Of a DNA stretch of 20,349 nt, positions 1 to 8,495 are shown piece after piece; position 1 is the stretch's first letter, and each line of letters begins with the position of its first letter. The position numbers were made by a program, and so were the translations under genes. Location: IMG/VR virus record IMGVR_UViG_3300022072_000183, positions 1-20,349 of that record; one strand, given 5' to 3'. The DNA is from a virus. The notes beneath the pieces were generated by a model. The model saw only the letters and a list, made by a program, of their open reading frames with translations, had not been told where the DNA came from and did not search any database.

Positions 1-110
1 GTTTTTTCTCTAGCTAATGCAGCTCTTTGTGCTTGTATACTAGATATTTGACCAGCAGTTTGTACTCCTGTACTTATTGCAAATAATGTTGCTGCTTCTA
101 CACCACTCAT
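1..110 (-). CDS. Internal virion protein (T7 gp14-like), 5' part only
   Basis: Only the first 36 or so codons lie in the window; the gene continues past its left edge. The visible N-terminus begins MSGVEAATLFAISTGVQ and goes on through a short Ala/Gln-rich helical stretch (AGQISSIQAQRAALAREK). Hydrophobic and then Ala/Gln-rich starts of this kind are common in the small internal or ejection protein that follows tail tubular protein B in T7-like phages; assignment by position and style is an inference. Its ATG overlaps the TGA of the tubular B gene by 4 nt (ATGA), so it is probably translationally coupled. If correct, the product sits in the capsid core and is ejected into the host envelope with the DNA. 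Confidence 0.6.
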   Translation of the reverse strand, partial: MSGVEAATLFAISTGVQTAGQISSIQAQRAALAREK

Positions 111-2326
111 GCGAACTGTATCTCCATAGCTATTCCTAATACCTTTAATGGTAATGGATCGTTTTGGCTAATAGTAATTGTAGGACTTTTACTATAACCT
201 AAAAAATTAAATTCTTTTTTTGCTGTAACTGGTGTTATGTCTGTTCCAGAAGTAAACCCAGCTTGTTGTATTACTAACTCTTTAGAATTTAAATCTTGAG
301 CTTTCATTGTTATATCTAATCCACCAGATATATCTACAATAGCTTTATTAACTCGTCTTGGTTGACCTGTAAGTGGGCCGGTATCTATTTCTTTATCTAT
401 AGACATTGTTTCTAATATAGGTGTATAATTAAATCCAACTCTTACTCCAGTAGGAAATGGTGCAGATGTTAATGTTATTCTACTATTAGAATCTACTGTA
501 AATTCACCTAATGAGCCATTACCAAATACTGCAAATACTGTATCGGTGTTTTCGTAAATAGCATTTACTGTATGTAAAAATCCATCTACTAATGTAATAA
601 CTGCATTATCGGCTGGTACAGCTGCAAGGTTTTTATCTAATGTTAATGTGTGTTGAGAAGTTCCAGCAGATACAGCAGTAATAGTATATTCTGCTGCATT
701 TCCAGCTATTGTAAATGTTTCTTGTATTTGTGGAGCAGTGCTAAAACCATCAACAACTAAAGTGTTTTGATCAGTAGCTTGACTTGCTCCTTTAACTAAT
801 GGTGTTCCTTTTTGAAATACTGTTGTTGTAGTAGAACAATCAAGAGTAATAGCATCATCATTAGCAAATCTTTCTAATAAATATTTAGTACCACTAGGTA
901 CAACTCTTTTAACTATTACAAATAATTTATCATTTAATGCAGTTATACTATGAAACTTATCTCCAGTTTGTGTTTCCCACATAGTCCAACCAGCAATTTT
1001 TTCATCACGAATAGAATGAAAGACTGCAAGTTTACCATCTTCATTAGTTCCACTATTTAAAAAAAAAGCAAACTGTTCTGGTTTAGTTTCATTACCTGTC
1101 ATCATAGATAATTGTTTAGGAGAATCAATTAAATGAGAAGCTAATACAGATACACTTGTAGATCTATATGCTTGTTCAACATCTGAAAATACATATTCTC
1201 TTACTGACTTACCATTCTTTTGACTAAACATAGAAGCTCCATCAAAAGGTATTGGTGCTGCTCTATTAATTCCATAAGGTGTTTGTCTTAAAAAAGCTAT
1301 ACTACTAGGAGTAATAGCAGCAGACTGTGATGATACTGGTACATAGTATTCTCCACTATCAGTAAATATTTGTAAGTTACGAGATGAAATCATATGTCTA
1401 ATTTCGTTTACTGTATCACTTGCAATAGCAACATTAATAGCTTCATTAGCTAAACCAGTACCTAAATCAAAATTAAAATATCCTCCAATTTGACTAGCTA
1501 TAACTGCTGCTGGATTATCTCTTACACCAGCAAACCATAATCTATTATCGTGAAAAGATACAGCTTGTGGAAATCCATTAACAGCAGATATTAATTGTTC
1601 TGACCAATCTGCATTAGCATCTGTATTAGGTAATGCTTCTAGTATAGTAGCAGTAACTGTAGTTGCATTTGTAAAACCTACAATCTTAACTTGTTTACCA
1701 CCAATTTTTAAATATGTTCCATTATGTCCTGATACAAAAGAATCTGCACTAGCAGTTAATGTAACGCTGTTTCCAGTAGTTGCGCCAGGTGTTATTGTTA
1801 TTGTGCTATCAGCATATTTGTAAAATGGTTGTGTAGTTTTATTTATACCATTTACAGTTACAGTATCATCTTCTTCAAAAACATAAGCTGCTACACTAAA
1901 AGAACTAGCAGAAGCTCTTGTAATTTTTCTTATAGGATTTTCTCTATGACATAAAAAAACTGTATCACCAAACTGTGCAAAATTTAATTCAAATAATTGT
2001 GCAGTAGTCCAATTACAATTAGAAGTAATATTAGATTGTATTACTGCTCCACTAGAATTGTAAACATCTAGTCTATTATTAGATAATACAAATATAGCTA
2101 CTTCATCATTAGAAAATATAAATGGCATTATTCTACATTCGGCAGGCATTGTAGCCATATACTCAGTAGCTGGTCTACGCATTACTCCACCTTCATCTAA
2201 TAAATACCAGTTGCGTACTTGTTTACCACCTTCAAAATATGCTTTAGCGTCAGTTCTTGCATTAAGGAGATTGTTAATTTCTCCTGAAGAAAAGTTGGTA
2301 TATACTTGTCTAATTTTTCTAGGCAT
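107..2326 (-). CDS. Tail tubular protein B (T7 gp12-like nozzle)
   Basis: A 739-aa structural protein of the short tail, expected to form the nozzle below tubular protein A; T7 gp12 is about 794 aa. The N-terminus has the family's opening, with FSSGEINNLLNARTD at residues 12-26, then a segment with NWYLLDEGG and RRPATEY. Thr/Val/Gly-rich beta repeats follow, one near residues 165-270 leading into NGFPQAVSFHDNRLWFAG and another near 515-580 with LVVDGFSTAPQ and AGNAAEYTITAVSAG, as in many podovirus nozzle proteins. It abuts tubular protein A through TAATG (1-nt overlap) and is followed through ATGA by an internal virion protein, which is the expected podovirus order. Confidence 0.93.
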   Translation of the reverse strand: MPRKIRQVYTNFSSGEINNLLNARTDAKAYFEGGKQVRNWYLLDEGGVMRRPATEYMATMPAECRIMPFIFSNDEVAIFVLSNNRLDVYNSSGAVIQSNITSNCNWTTAQLFELNFAQFGDTVFLCHRENPIRKITRASASSFSVAAYVFEEDDTVTVNGINKTTQPFYKYADSTITITPGATTGNSVTLTASADSFVSGHNGTYLKIGGKQVKIVGFTNATTVTATILEALPNTDANADWSEQLISAVNGFPQAVSFHDNRLWFAGVRDNPAAVIASQIGGYFNFDLGTGLANEAINVAIASDTVNEIRHMISSRNLQIFTDSGEYYVPVSSQSAAITPSSIAFLRQTPYGINRAAPIPFDGASMFSQKNGKSVREYVFSDVEQAYRSTSVSVLASHLIDSPKQLSMMTGNETKPEQFAFFLNSGTNEDGKLAVFHSIRDEKIAGWTMWETQTGDKFHSITALNDKLFVIVKRVVPSGTKYLLERFANDDAITLDCSTTTTVFQKGTPLVKGASQATDQNTLVVDGFSTAPQIQETFTIAGNAAEYTITAVSAGTSQHTLTLDKNLAAVPADNAVITLVDGFLHTVNAIYENTDTVFAVFGNGSLGEFTVDSNSRITLTSAPFPTGVRVGFNYTPILETMSIDKEIDTGPLTGQPRRVNKAIVDISGGLDITMKAQDLNSKELVIQQAGFTSGTDITPVTAKKEFNFLGYSKSPTITISQNDPLPLKVLGIAMEIQFA

Positions 2327-2934
2327 TAACTGACTACAAGTCCACTACGACTGCTTCTTCTTTCTGTTATAAATCTATCAGTAGAAAGTGTTTTAGTTGT
2401 AGTTTCTGAGGAGTCAGTATTTTTTGCAATTAATAATTGTCTTTCACTTAATTGATCAAACTCTCGAACAAGTGCTGCATCTCTTGCTACTGATCCACCA
2501 AAGATACTAGCTAGTTTATATTCTACTGCTAATCTAAAGTGTGGGGGAAACTGATCTTCGCTTTGTCTAAATACATAATCCATAATAACTGTAGTTGATG
2601 ATCCAAAACCATCTAAATATATTTTATCTTCGTATCTATGATATCGTAATAACGCATCATTAGAAGTTACTGATAATATTTTTAAACATTCAGGATTAGA
2701 AGGTATTTGATAAGCGTATTCAAATCTACCAGTAGGTGCATCTGCTAACAAAGATAACTGTTGTTGTCCTGTTGCAAATCTCCAATTATGTCTAGTTAAT
2801 GTAGATTCAACTACTTCTTCATATATTGTATTAGTTACAAGAGCTTCTGTAGTGTCATCAGTAAATGATGAAATAGGATTTGCTCCTATCATTACTAATG
2901 CTCTTGAAGCTATATCTACTTTGGTTACTGCCAT
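2326..2934 (-). CDS. Tail tubular protein A (T7 gp11-like gatekeeper)
   Basis: A 202-aa protein close to T7 gp11 (196 aa). It starts KVDIASRALVMIGANPISSF and has the early TNTIYEEVVESTLTRHNWRFA stretch (about residues 35-55) typical of the family, followed by LPxxxEYAYQIPxxPECLKIL-type sequence around residues 70-86. These proteins form the adaptor ring between the portal and the nozzle. The gene sits directly upstream (in transcription order) of tubular protein B and its stop overlaps that start by 1 nt, supporting coupled translation of two partners in one tail complex. The C-terminus is Ser/Arg-rich. Assignment is by family recognition and synteny. Confidence 0.93.
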   Translation of the reverse strand: MAVTKVDIASRALVMIGANPISSFTDDTTEALVTNTIYEEVVESTLTRHNWRFATGQQQLSLLADAPTGRFEYAYQIPSNPECLKILSVTSNDALLRYHRYEDKIYLDGFGSSTTVIMDYVFRQSEDQFPPHFRLAVEYKLASIFGGSVARDAALVREFDQLSERQLLIAKNTDSSETTTKTLSTDRFITERRSSRSGLVVS

Positions 2935-2937
2935 ACA

Positions 2938-3717
2938 TTAATATCTTGGAACATTTAAAGATAAATTTTTACCTTGAATATTATAAATTCCATATTTATT
3001 TGCTAAATACATACTATGTTCTTTAAATTCATCTTTTCTTTTTTGTGGATCATCAGATAAAACAATAGAATCTAATATTGCTATTCTTGTTCTAACATCA
3101 TCTACTGCTTTTGGACTAAACATAAAACTATCTGTAGTAATTGTATTTCCATCTTTAAATTTTAAATCAAAACCTCCATCTGAATTTTTTTCAACTGTAT
3201 ACATTTGTTGACTTTTTAATGTAGCTTTCATTATTGAAGGAGATAATAAAGCTGCTGCTCCAATAACTGCTGCTTTACTTGGATCAGATTTAATTGCTGC
3301 CATTGTATCATCAGCTAATTTTTTTGTTGCACTTTGAGCTTTACCTAATGTTTCTGTTGCTTTTTTCTTTGTTCCTGTAAATGCTTTTTGCCCTTTAGTA
3401 AATGCGCTAGTATTACTAACTGCATCTAATTTTTCTGCTGTAGTTGGTTTCCCTCCTGTATATAAAGTATTTTTTTGAGCTCTTATTGGATTTTTTACAC
3501 CTTTAGGTAAAGGCATACCTTTAATATTTTGTGGTTGTGATTTAGATTGTTCTAAATTTTTTAATCTTTGTTTTGCTGGTCCAGTAACTTTTTCTTTAAT
3601 AAATTTACCTTCTTTTTTTAATTGATCTCCAATTTTTTTCTTTTTCTTTTTAGCACCCTTAATAGCTTTGCCTATTATTTTACTTGTGCCTTTTAATATA
3701 CTTCCAGCTATTGCCAT
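2938..3717 (-). CDS. Lys-rich virion-region protein of unknown function
   Basis: 259 aa, not recognised. The N-terminal third is extremely basic (a KKKKKK run near residue 25, then many Lys/Gln), ending around residue 85. A Thr/Lys/Ala segment and a small hydrophobic stretch (AAVIGAAALLSPSI, about residues 149-162) follow, then a more globular C-terminal part with YTVEKNSDGGFDLKFKDGN and a charged helical end. The position between the capsid genes and tubular A suggests a minor virion or DNA-binding protein; that is inference. Its RBS is modest (GGA about 9 nt before ATG). It is preceded by a perfect 9-bp hairpin (3735-3756) that separates it from the capsid transcription segment. Confidence 0.75.
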   Translation of the reverse strand: MAIAGSILKGTSKIIGKAIKGAKKKKKKIGDQLKKEGKFIKEKVTGPAKQRLKNLEQSKSQPQNIKGMPLPKGVKNPIRAQKNTLYTGGKPTTAEKLDAVSNTSAFTKGQKAFTGTKKKATETLGKAQSATKKLADDTMAAIKSDPSKAAVIGAAALLSPSIMKATLKSQQMYTVEKNSDGGFDLKFKDGNTITTDSFMFSPKAVDDVRTRIAILDSIVLSDDPQKRKDEFKEHSMYLANKYGIYNIQGKNLSLNVPRY

Positions 3718-3734
3718 AATTTTTTCCTATATTA

Positions 3735-3756
3735 GAGAGGGGATTGTTCCCCTCTC
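3735..3756 (-). terminator. Perfect 9-bp hairpin after the capsid genes
   Basis: GAGAGGGGA at 3735-3743 pairs without mismatch with TCCCCTCTC at 3748-3756 around a TTGT loop. It lies in the 48-nt gap between the 83-aa capsid-adjacent gene and the Lys-rich gene. No U-tract follows immediately on the minus strand (the RNA reads UAAUAUAGGAAAAA), so it is better read as an attenuator, RNase processing site or 3'-end stabiliser than as a textbook terminator. It may set a high capsid to low tail expression ratio. Confidence 0.6.
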
Positions 3757-3768
3757 CAAGTAATATAC

Positions 3769-4020
3769 TTATGCTAGTATTACTGTATTTAAGTTAGATC
3801 CACCATCGTTTACAGATACAATTAATATATCTACAACTGCGTTTGATCCACCACTATTTACAATAATAATATCTCCAGCACTTAGTTCTTTGTGAGACAA
3901 GATAAAGTAATCATCGTTGTCAATATCCCCAATAGCATCGCCATCTGTGTAATACCACATTGAATTGGAATCACCCATCTGAGAGATTTTTTTTACGGGA
4001 TTTGCTAATGCGTAAGCCAT
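3769..4020 (-). CDS. Small capsid-adjacent protein, unknown (possible decoration protein)
   Basis: 83 aa, starting MAYALANPVKKISQMGDS. It is acidic, rich in Asp/Gly/Ser/Val, and made of short beta-prone stretches (DDYFILSHKELSAGDIIIV, VDILIVSV, NLNTVILA), which fits a small all-beta protein. It immediately follows the major capsid gene (18-nt gap) and comes before a hairpin, so it is probably expressed at capsid level. Small beta proteins in this position are often capsid cement or head-fibre proteins, but nothing in the sequence proves that here. I have a weak memory of near-identical starts in pelagiphage genomes. Confidence 0.75.
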   Translation of the reverse strand: MAYALANPVKKISQMGDSNSMWYYTDGDAIGDIDNDDYFILSHKELSAGDIIIVNSGGSNAVVDILIVSVNDGGSNLNTVILA

Positions 4021-4038
4021 AATATTCTTTCCTCTCTG

Positions 4039-4884
4039 CTATTCAGCACACTTTTGTACTCTAATACCATTAGTATCAATCATAATTGATCCCATACTTA
4101 AGTATGAAGTCATTAGATGTGAAACTTTTTCAGGTATATAGTTTACTTCTGTTCTTACTTCTGATCCCACACCTAAACCCATAGATGTTTTGTGCCAACA
4201 AATAGTGTGTCTATCTGTTGAGCCAGAAGTATCTAAACCAGAATGAACGAATGTTAAGAAACCTAAGAATCTTTTTGCAGTATAATTCATACCAGAAAAA
4301 GGAAGTTCTGCAGTTCCGATATACTCGGCTCTAGTCCATTGATCGTCAGCTAAAAGATCAGCCCATTGACTTGGACCGATTGCCCAATATCTTTGGTTAT
4401 CATCAGGCACATTGTTAGTACCAAATAATTCTTGCATTTCTTTAAACTTGTCAATATTCATGTCGGTAGCTGGTGATCCACCACTTGCTCCAGCATTATT
4501 AGCTAAAGTTGTAGCAGATGACATAGCATCAGTAAGAATACTATCAGTTTTTCTACCTAAAGCGTAAGCTGCATTATTTGCAATTACACTTCTTTCGTCA
4601 ATATTGGTTTTAAGCTCATCTAGTTTGTCAACATAATCTGAAGCATAGTAGTCAGCTAGAGTTGCAGTTACATTAGTATGACTAATGTTCATTGCTACAA
4701 CTTCTGAGTGACGAGCTTTAGTAGATGCTTCGCCAGTTCCAACTTTTTGGAATTTGACAGATTCTCCACTTACTCCATTTACAGTACGCACTAGGTTTTT
4801 AAGCTTACTACCTTGTCTTTGATATGCCATATGCACTTCAGCTTCGAACTGAGTGATAAAAGCATTAGTAATAGTAGCAGACAT
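4039..4884 (-). CDS. Major capsid protein
   Basis: 281 aa. The product forms the icosahedral shell. Recognisable features are the N-terminal helix MSATITNAFITQFEAEVHMAYQ, the SGESVKFQKVGTGEA segment with RHSEVV, the helix DYVDKLDELKTNIDERSVIANNAAYALGRKTDSILTDAM (about residues 84-122), and the late PFSGMNYTAKRFLGF and WHKTSMGLGVGSEVRTEVNYIPEK segments, as in HK97-fold capsid proteins of small marine podoviruses. It lacks a visible N-terminal delta domain; assembly would instead use the separate scaffold gene encoded just upstream. The RBS is among the best in the operon (CGGAGGT 4 nt before ATG). A tandem repeat upstream (4948-4977) may be a control site. Confidence 0.9.
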   Translation of the reverse strand: MSATITNAFITQFEAEVHMAYQRQGSKLKNLVRTVNGVSGESVKFQKVGTGEASTKARHSEVVAMNISHTNVTATLADYYASDYVDKLDELKTNIDERSVIANNAAYALGRKTDSILTDAMSSATTLANNAGASGGSPATDMNIDKFKEMQELFGTNNVPDDNQRYWAIGPSQWADLLADDQWTRAEYIGTAELPFSGMNYTAKRFLGFLTFVHSGLDTSGSTDRHTICWHKTSMGLGVGSEVRTEVNYIPEKVSHLMTSYLSMGSIMIDTNGIRVQKCAE

Positions 4885-4947
4885 TTTACCTCCGTGTTTG
4901 CTTGTGTTCGTAGATTATCTTGAAAAAGCTAAATAAGGTTGTCTTAT

Positions 4948-4977
4948 AAAGGCCTATTGTCTTTTTAAAGGTCTATT
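4948..4977 (-). repeat. Tandem 11-bp repeat upstream of the capsid gene
   Basis: AAAGGCCTATT at 4948-4958 and AAAGGTCTATT at 4967-4977 (plus-strand reading) are direct repeats with a 19-bp period and one mismatch. On the transcribed minus strand they read AATAGACCTTTAAAA and AATAGGCCTTTATAA. They fill the only gap of any size ahead of the capsid gene, just after the 90-aa gene ends. A phage-specific late promoter element or a regulator site would fit. No good -35/-10 pair is evident. Confidence 0.4.
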
Positions 4978-5249
4978 TAAGCTTTACTGACATTTTTTTT
5001 AATGTTTTTCAACTCACAAATATTAACAACATTTTCTTTTGGAATAACACAAGTATCACCTATATCTGTATCATTGTATGTCATGTATAATATTAATACA
5101 TCATCATTGTCAGTTAAGACATAACCTTCGCTATAATTTATAGCTGGTTTATATTTTTTTGCATCATCGGGATTTAACCATTCAGCAAATGATTGTGCAT
5201 CACGCCAAGTAGCTTTAACTCGCCTTCTGACTTCCGTAATACTTTTCAT
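4977..5249 (-). CDS. Hypothetical protein between scaffold and capsid
   Basis: 90 aa, not recognised. It starts MKSITEVRRRVKATWRDAQSFAEWL, a basic, amphipathic helix, followed by an acidic beta-like part (GYVLTDNDDVLILYMTYNDTDIGDTCVI) and a short Lys-rich tail. Its start lies inside the 3' end of the scaffold gene (35-nt overlap), which suggests coupled expression with capsid assembly genes. The RBS is weak (AGGTAG about 7 nt before ATG). The gene could encode an assembly or regulatory accessory, but nothing shows its job. Confidence 0.7.
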   Translation of the reverse strand: MKSITEVRRRVKATWRDAQSFAEWLNPDDAKKYKPAINYSEGYVLTDNDDVLILYMTYNDTDIGDTCVIPKENVVNICELKNIKKNVSKA

Positions 5250-5955
5250 ACAAACTACCTATTTTTGCAATGTAAGCTGGATCTCTTTCTCCATCTTTCC
5301 AGTATCTAGGATCTTTCATCATTGATCGTAAATCATCTAAACTAGGAGCAGCTTCAATAGCTGTTTCAGTAGTAGGCATAGGAGCATCTTTATTAAGGCT
5401 CATTATTTCTTCTAATGCTTTTACTCCTTGAGCTGTACTAGCAAATTCAGATATAGTAGAATATGCATCAGGAGATAAATTTTTTTTACTCCATAAATCA
5501 GCAGCTTCTATTCTTTGTGTAGCATTTTCACCTAATAATTCTCTTTCATTATCTTGATTAGGTAAAGAAGATATTTCATTATTAACAAATGCTTCTATAC
5601 CTTTATCAAATTCTTCTTGTGATAATCCTTTAGCTTTAGCTGTTTCTGACCACCATTGTAATAAAGGCATTTCTTTATCAACACTTATATCTACATTTTC
5701 TGGTAATTCAGGTAATGCAATTTTATATTCTTCAGGAGTACTAGCTTTTACTTCATTAGATATATCTTCTCTAATTTGTTTAGATAAATCTTCTGTTCTT
5801 GCTCCTAATTTTTTTTCTAAAGAATTATAACTACTAGATAATTCTTCAATATTAATTTCATTTAAATCTTTATTCCAAAATTTATCTTGAACATAATCTG
5901 GTTTACTACCTTCTGTTTGTTCTGTTTCTTGTGTAACTACTTCTTCTTCAGCCAT
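5215..5955 (-). CDS. Capsid scaffolding protein
   Basis: 246 aa, highly acidic and mostly helical, with no predicted membrane segment. It begins MAEEEVVTQETEQTEG, has coiled-coil-like stretches (about residues 35-70) and a typical podovirus scaffold interior with LPENVDISVDKEMPLLQWWSETAKAKGLSQEEFD (about residues 82-117). It ends in a conserved-looking DPRYWKDGERDPAYIAKIG segment followed by YEKYYG. Scaffold proteins of this type guide capsid assembly and then leave the procapsid; the C-terminal basic/aromatic helix usually contacts the capsid protein. Its place between portal and major capsid protein is the classic one. Its 5' end overlaps the Bbp19-like gene by 19 nt. Confidence 0.87.
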   Translation of the reverse strand: MAEEEVVTQETEQTEGSKPDYVQDKFWNKDLNEINIEELSSSYNSLEKKLGARTEDLSKQIREDISNEVKASTPEEYKIALPELPENVDISVDKEMPLLQWWSETAKAKGLSQEEFDKGIEAFVNNEISSLPNQDNERELLGENATQRIEAADLWSKKNLSPDAYSTISEFASTAQGVKALEEIMSLNKDAPMPTTETAIEAAPSLDDLRSMMKDPRYWKDGERDPAYIAKIGSLYEKYYGSQKAS

Positions 5956-6197
5956 TCTTTACCTCGTTTTATTCTTAGTTTAATTTGTTGCAGCATAAAT
6001 CGTTGACCTTCTAAATGCCACAATACCCTATCTTCTGCATTAGGATTTAATGTAACATTATTCACTATAGTATCAAAAAATTCTAATATTTTTTTTCCAT
6101 CAGGATCAGAAAATACAGACGCAAATATTCTATCTATTTCACCTGTGTCTTGTTTACTGTTGTCCTTGCGGCTGCTGACTAGGGATTCCCAACTCAT
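5937..6197 (-). CDS. Bbp19-like small phage protein
   Basis: 86 aa. The middle matches what I remember of the Bbp19-like phage family: IFASVFSDPDGKKILEFF (about residues 24-41), a variable Asn/Thr stretch, then DRVLWHLEGQRFMLQQIKLRI and a basic C-terminal tail (KRGKEWLKKK). The function of the family is unknown. It is usually encoded between portal and scaffold or capsid genes, exactly as here, and overlaps the portal gene by 44 nt and the scaffold by 19 nt. The overlaps and context argue for a role in head assembly; that is inference. Confidence 0.82.
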   Translation of the reverse strand: MSWESLVSSRKDNSKQDTGEIDRIFASVFSDPDGKKILEFFDTIVNNVTLNPNAEDRVLWHLEGQRFMLQQIKLRIKRGKEWLKKK

Positions 6198-7761
6198 CTT
6201 GAGCCATATTAGACTGTTGTTGCATATTTTGCAACTCTTGTATTATTTGTTGTTGTTCTTCAGGATCTCTAATTAATTTTTCTGGTAATCCTAATTTTTC
6301 TGCTAAATATCTAGCTACTTCATCTTGTTTTACAATCATATTTAAAACTTGTGGACCAAATGTTTGAGCTAATATTGCATTGAAATTATTAACTACAGCT
6401 ACATCTTGTTGATGTTGTGCTTGTGCTAATGGTGATTGTGATATTACAGTTACTTCTCTATTATCAATTTTTGGTATTTGTATTCTACCTTGTTTAGATA
6501 ATATTCTAATTACTCTACGAAGTAATGGTGTTACAAATTCAGATTGTAATCTACCAAATGAAGATCCAATTTGTCTTGATAAATCTGCCATTCTTTCTGA
6601 TACTTCTGTTGCTGACATTGGAGTACCTTCTGGTCTACCAAGTGATTCCATATACAAAGCTTTTTTAATATTTTGTCTCATGTCAGATAATATTAATTGT
6701 GCTACATCAAATCTACCAGCTCCAGCTAAAGGAGTTAATCCTCTACTGTTAGGAGCTACAGGAATTAAAGCACCTGGCACAAGATTTATATTATCAGGAT
6801 TAACAACACCATCATCTTCATAAGTATAAATACCACTAATATTCATTTGTGCATTTTGTAATATTAGTTCTACTGTAAGATTAGTTGTTTTAATTGCAGC
6901 CATACTATTAAAGATTGGACCACGACCATAAACTTCTCCTGATCCTTTATTCCATCTAAATACAATATAAGGATTACTTCCAACTCCACTTAATTCTTTT
7001 TCAAAAATTATTTCTTCTTCATTCATACAAGCAACACAGTATTTAAATTTTTCTGTATTTGCTTCTTCATATGTTCTGTAAACACCTTCTACTATATTAG
7101 CTTTTTTACTTTCATTTTCTTCAATAGCTTTAAGCATAGTTTCAGACATTTCTGCTTTTGGATATGCAGTCATTAATTGGTTATAAGGTATTTGTCTTTT
7201 TCTAAATACTGTATCAACTCTATTATCTGGCCCATTGTTCAACATAACTTTAGGTAAAGGTACAGCAGTAAATTTAATTGGATTTAATGCATCACCTTCT
7301 TCTACTAACATAACACCAGTACCAATAGCACAATCCATAAATGCTTCATGTACTTCTTGGTTAAAGTTTGATCCAGCTAATATTTCAAAAACATATTTAG
7401 TTATTTCATCTAATGCTTCATTAACTTGTGGCTTTTGTTCTTCTGGTATATCAGTACCAGCTTCAAAGTTTGCCCATCTTCCATATGTAGGAACTATACC
7501 AGCTTGTAATCTACTAGCAAATTCTTGTATTCCTACTACTGCTGTTTCATCAAATATTTTATCTGTACGTCTTTCACCTACAGTTTCTTCATAGAATGAT
7601 TCTCTTGAAGGCATTGTGTATTCATATGCTTCTTCATATTTATCTTTCCAATGATCAAAGATTGTTTCTGCATCTTGATATTTTTTTAAAAAAGAAATAA
7701 ATTTACCATCTTTATATCCTCCTGATCCTATACTTTTTTCTGCTACTGGTATAAAAGCCAT
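6154..7761 (-). CDS. Portal (head-to-tail connector) protein
   Basis: 535 aa, close to T7 gp8 (536 aa). It forms the dodecameric channel through which DNA is packaged and ejected. Seen in order: a basic N-terminus, DHWKDKYEEAYEYTMPSRESF (about residues 37-57), GERRTDKIFDETAVVGIQEFASRLQAG and PTYGRWANFEAG (about 63-104), the wing and stem region with PYIVFRWNKGSGEVYGRGP and NLTVELILQNAQ (about 265-305), GRPEGTPMSATEVSERMADLSRQIG (about 370-395), and a Gln-rich C-terminal tail from about residue 500. These are the standard podovirus connector landmarks. It is coupled by TAATG to the upstream 244-aa gene. Confidence 0.95.
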   Translation of the reverse strand: MAFIPVAEKSIGSGGYKDGKFISFLKKYQDAETIFDHWKDKYEEAYEYTMPSRESFYEETVGERRTDKIFDETAVVGIQEFASRLQAGIVPTYGRWANFEAGTDIPEEQKPQVNEALDEITKYVFEILAGSNFNQEVHEAFMDCAIGTGVMLVEEGDALNPIKFTAVPLPKVMLNNGPDNRVDTVFRKRQIPYNQLMTAYPKAEMSETMLKAIEENESKKANIVEGVYRTYEEANTEKFKYCVACMNEEEIIFEKELSGVGSNPYIVFRWNKGSGEVYGRGPIFNSMAAIKTTNLTVELILQNAQMNISGIYTYEDDGVVNPDNINLVPGALIPVAPNSRGLTPLAGAGRFDVAQLILSDMRQNIKKALYMESLGRPEGTPMSATEVSERMADLSRQIGSSFGRLQSEFVTPLLRRVIRILSKQGRIQIPKIDNREVTVISQSPLAQAQHQQDVAVVNNFNAILAQTFGPQVLNMIVKQDEVARYLAEKLGLPEKLIRDPEEQQQIIQELQNMQQQSNMAQDELGIPSQQPQGQQ

Positions 7762-8495
7762 TACTGCATTTCTCCTTTAATTAATTTTTTACTACCACTA
7801 AAAAATGTTCTTTTACCTTTTAATGCTGCTTGATTTCTTGCTATTGCTTGTTTTCTTAATAGAGCTTGTTGTGCTGCTTCTTTAGAAGATTCATTAGATT
7901 CTGCTTGTGCTTTAGTATCTTGTATTCTTGCATCAGAAATATCTGTATTACTTTTAGCTGCATAAGAAGTAGATGATGATGTACTTCCTAATGCACTATT
8001 AAAACTTGTTACATAATCAGAATATCTTTTTCTATTATAATCCATAAAAGCAGCACCCATTATTGGAACTCCTACAGCTGCCATAGCTCCTGTTGCAATC
8101 ATTTGTATTCTTCTTTGTGATTCAAACATTTTTTCTGAAATTGGTATTTGATTCATAATACCACCAGCACCAACTGTACCCATTCCTGTTGGATTTTGTG
8201 TACCACCAACATTATAAGATCCATATTTTAATTGATGACCTCTTCCAGTAAGTCTATAATTAAATGATCCATCAGGATTTTGTGATCCTTTTGTAGCTTC
8301 ACCAATACTTTCTAAATATTCATTAGTAGCTTTACTTGCTACTCCTCCATACATATCTGTACCAGATTTTTTAATTTCTTCTTTTACTTTTTTAGTACCA
8401 CCTGTAATTTCAGCTTCTATAGATCTATCATTTCTATCACGACCTCTATCATCACCACCATAACTTCCACTTGATGTACTTGTTTTACCACCCAT
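7761..8495 (-). CDS. Hypothetical Gly/Ser-rich protein upstream of portal
   Basis: 244 aa, not recognised. The N-terminal 60 residues are low in complexity and charged (GGKTSTSSGSYGGDDRGRDR). A Gly/Asn-rich middle follows (NPDGSFNYRLTGRGHQLKYG), then one hydrophobic segment (about residues 132-151, MIATGAMAAVGVPIMGAAFM) and an Ala/Ser/Gln-rich helical region ending in a basic tail. One hydrophobic helix flanked by disordered ends is common in internal virion proteins that enter the cell envelope, so a minor virion protein is possible; this is inference. It overlaps the 73-aa gene and the portal gene by 1 nt each (TAATG). Confidence 0.75.
   Translation of the reverse strand: MGGKTSTSSGSYGGDDRGRDRNDRSIEAEITGGTKKVKEEIKKSGTDMYGGVASKATNEYLESIGEATKGSQNPDGSFNYRLTGRGHQLKYGSYNVGGTQNPTGMGTVGAGGIMNQIPISEKMFESQRRIQMIATGAMAAVGVPIMGAAFMDYNRKRYSDYVTSFNSALGSTSSSTSYAAKSNTDISDARIQDTKAQAESNESSKEAAQQALLRKQAIARNQAALKGKRTFFSGSKKLIKGEMQ

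Noticed and set aside
7235-7594. 119-codon open frame on the plus strand inside the portal gene
   Set aside because: It is antisense to a certain portal gene, has no RBS worth naming and encodes a Ser/Asn/Thr/Pro-biased sequence typical of the reverse strand of AT-rich genes.
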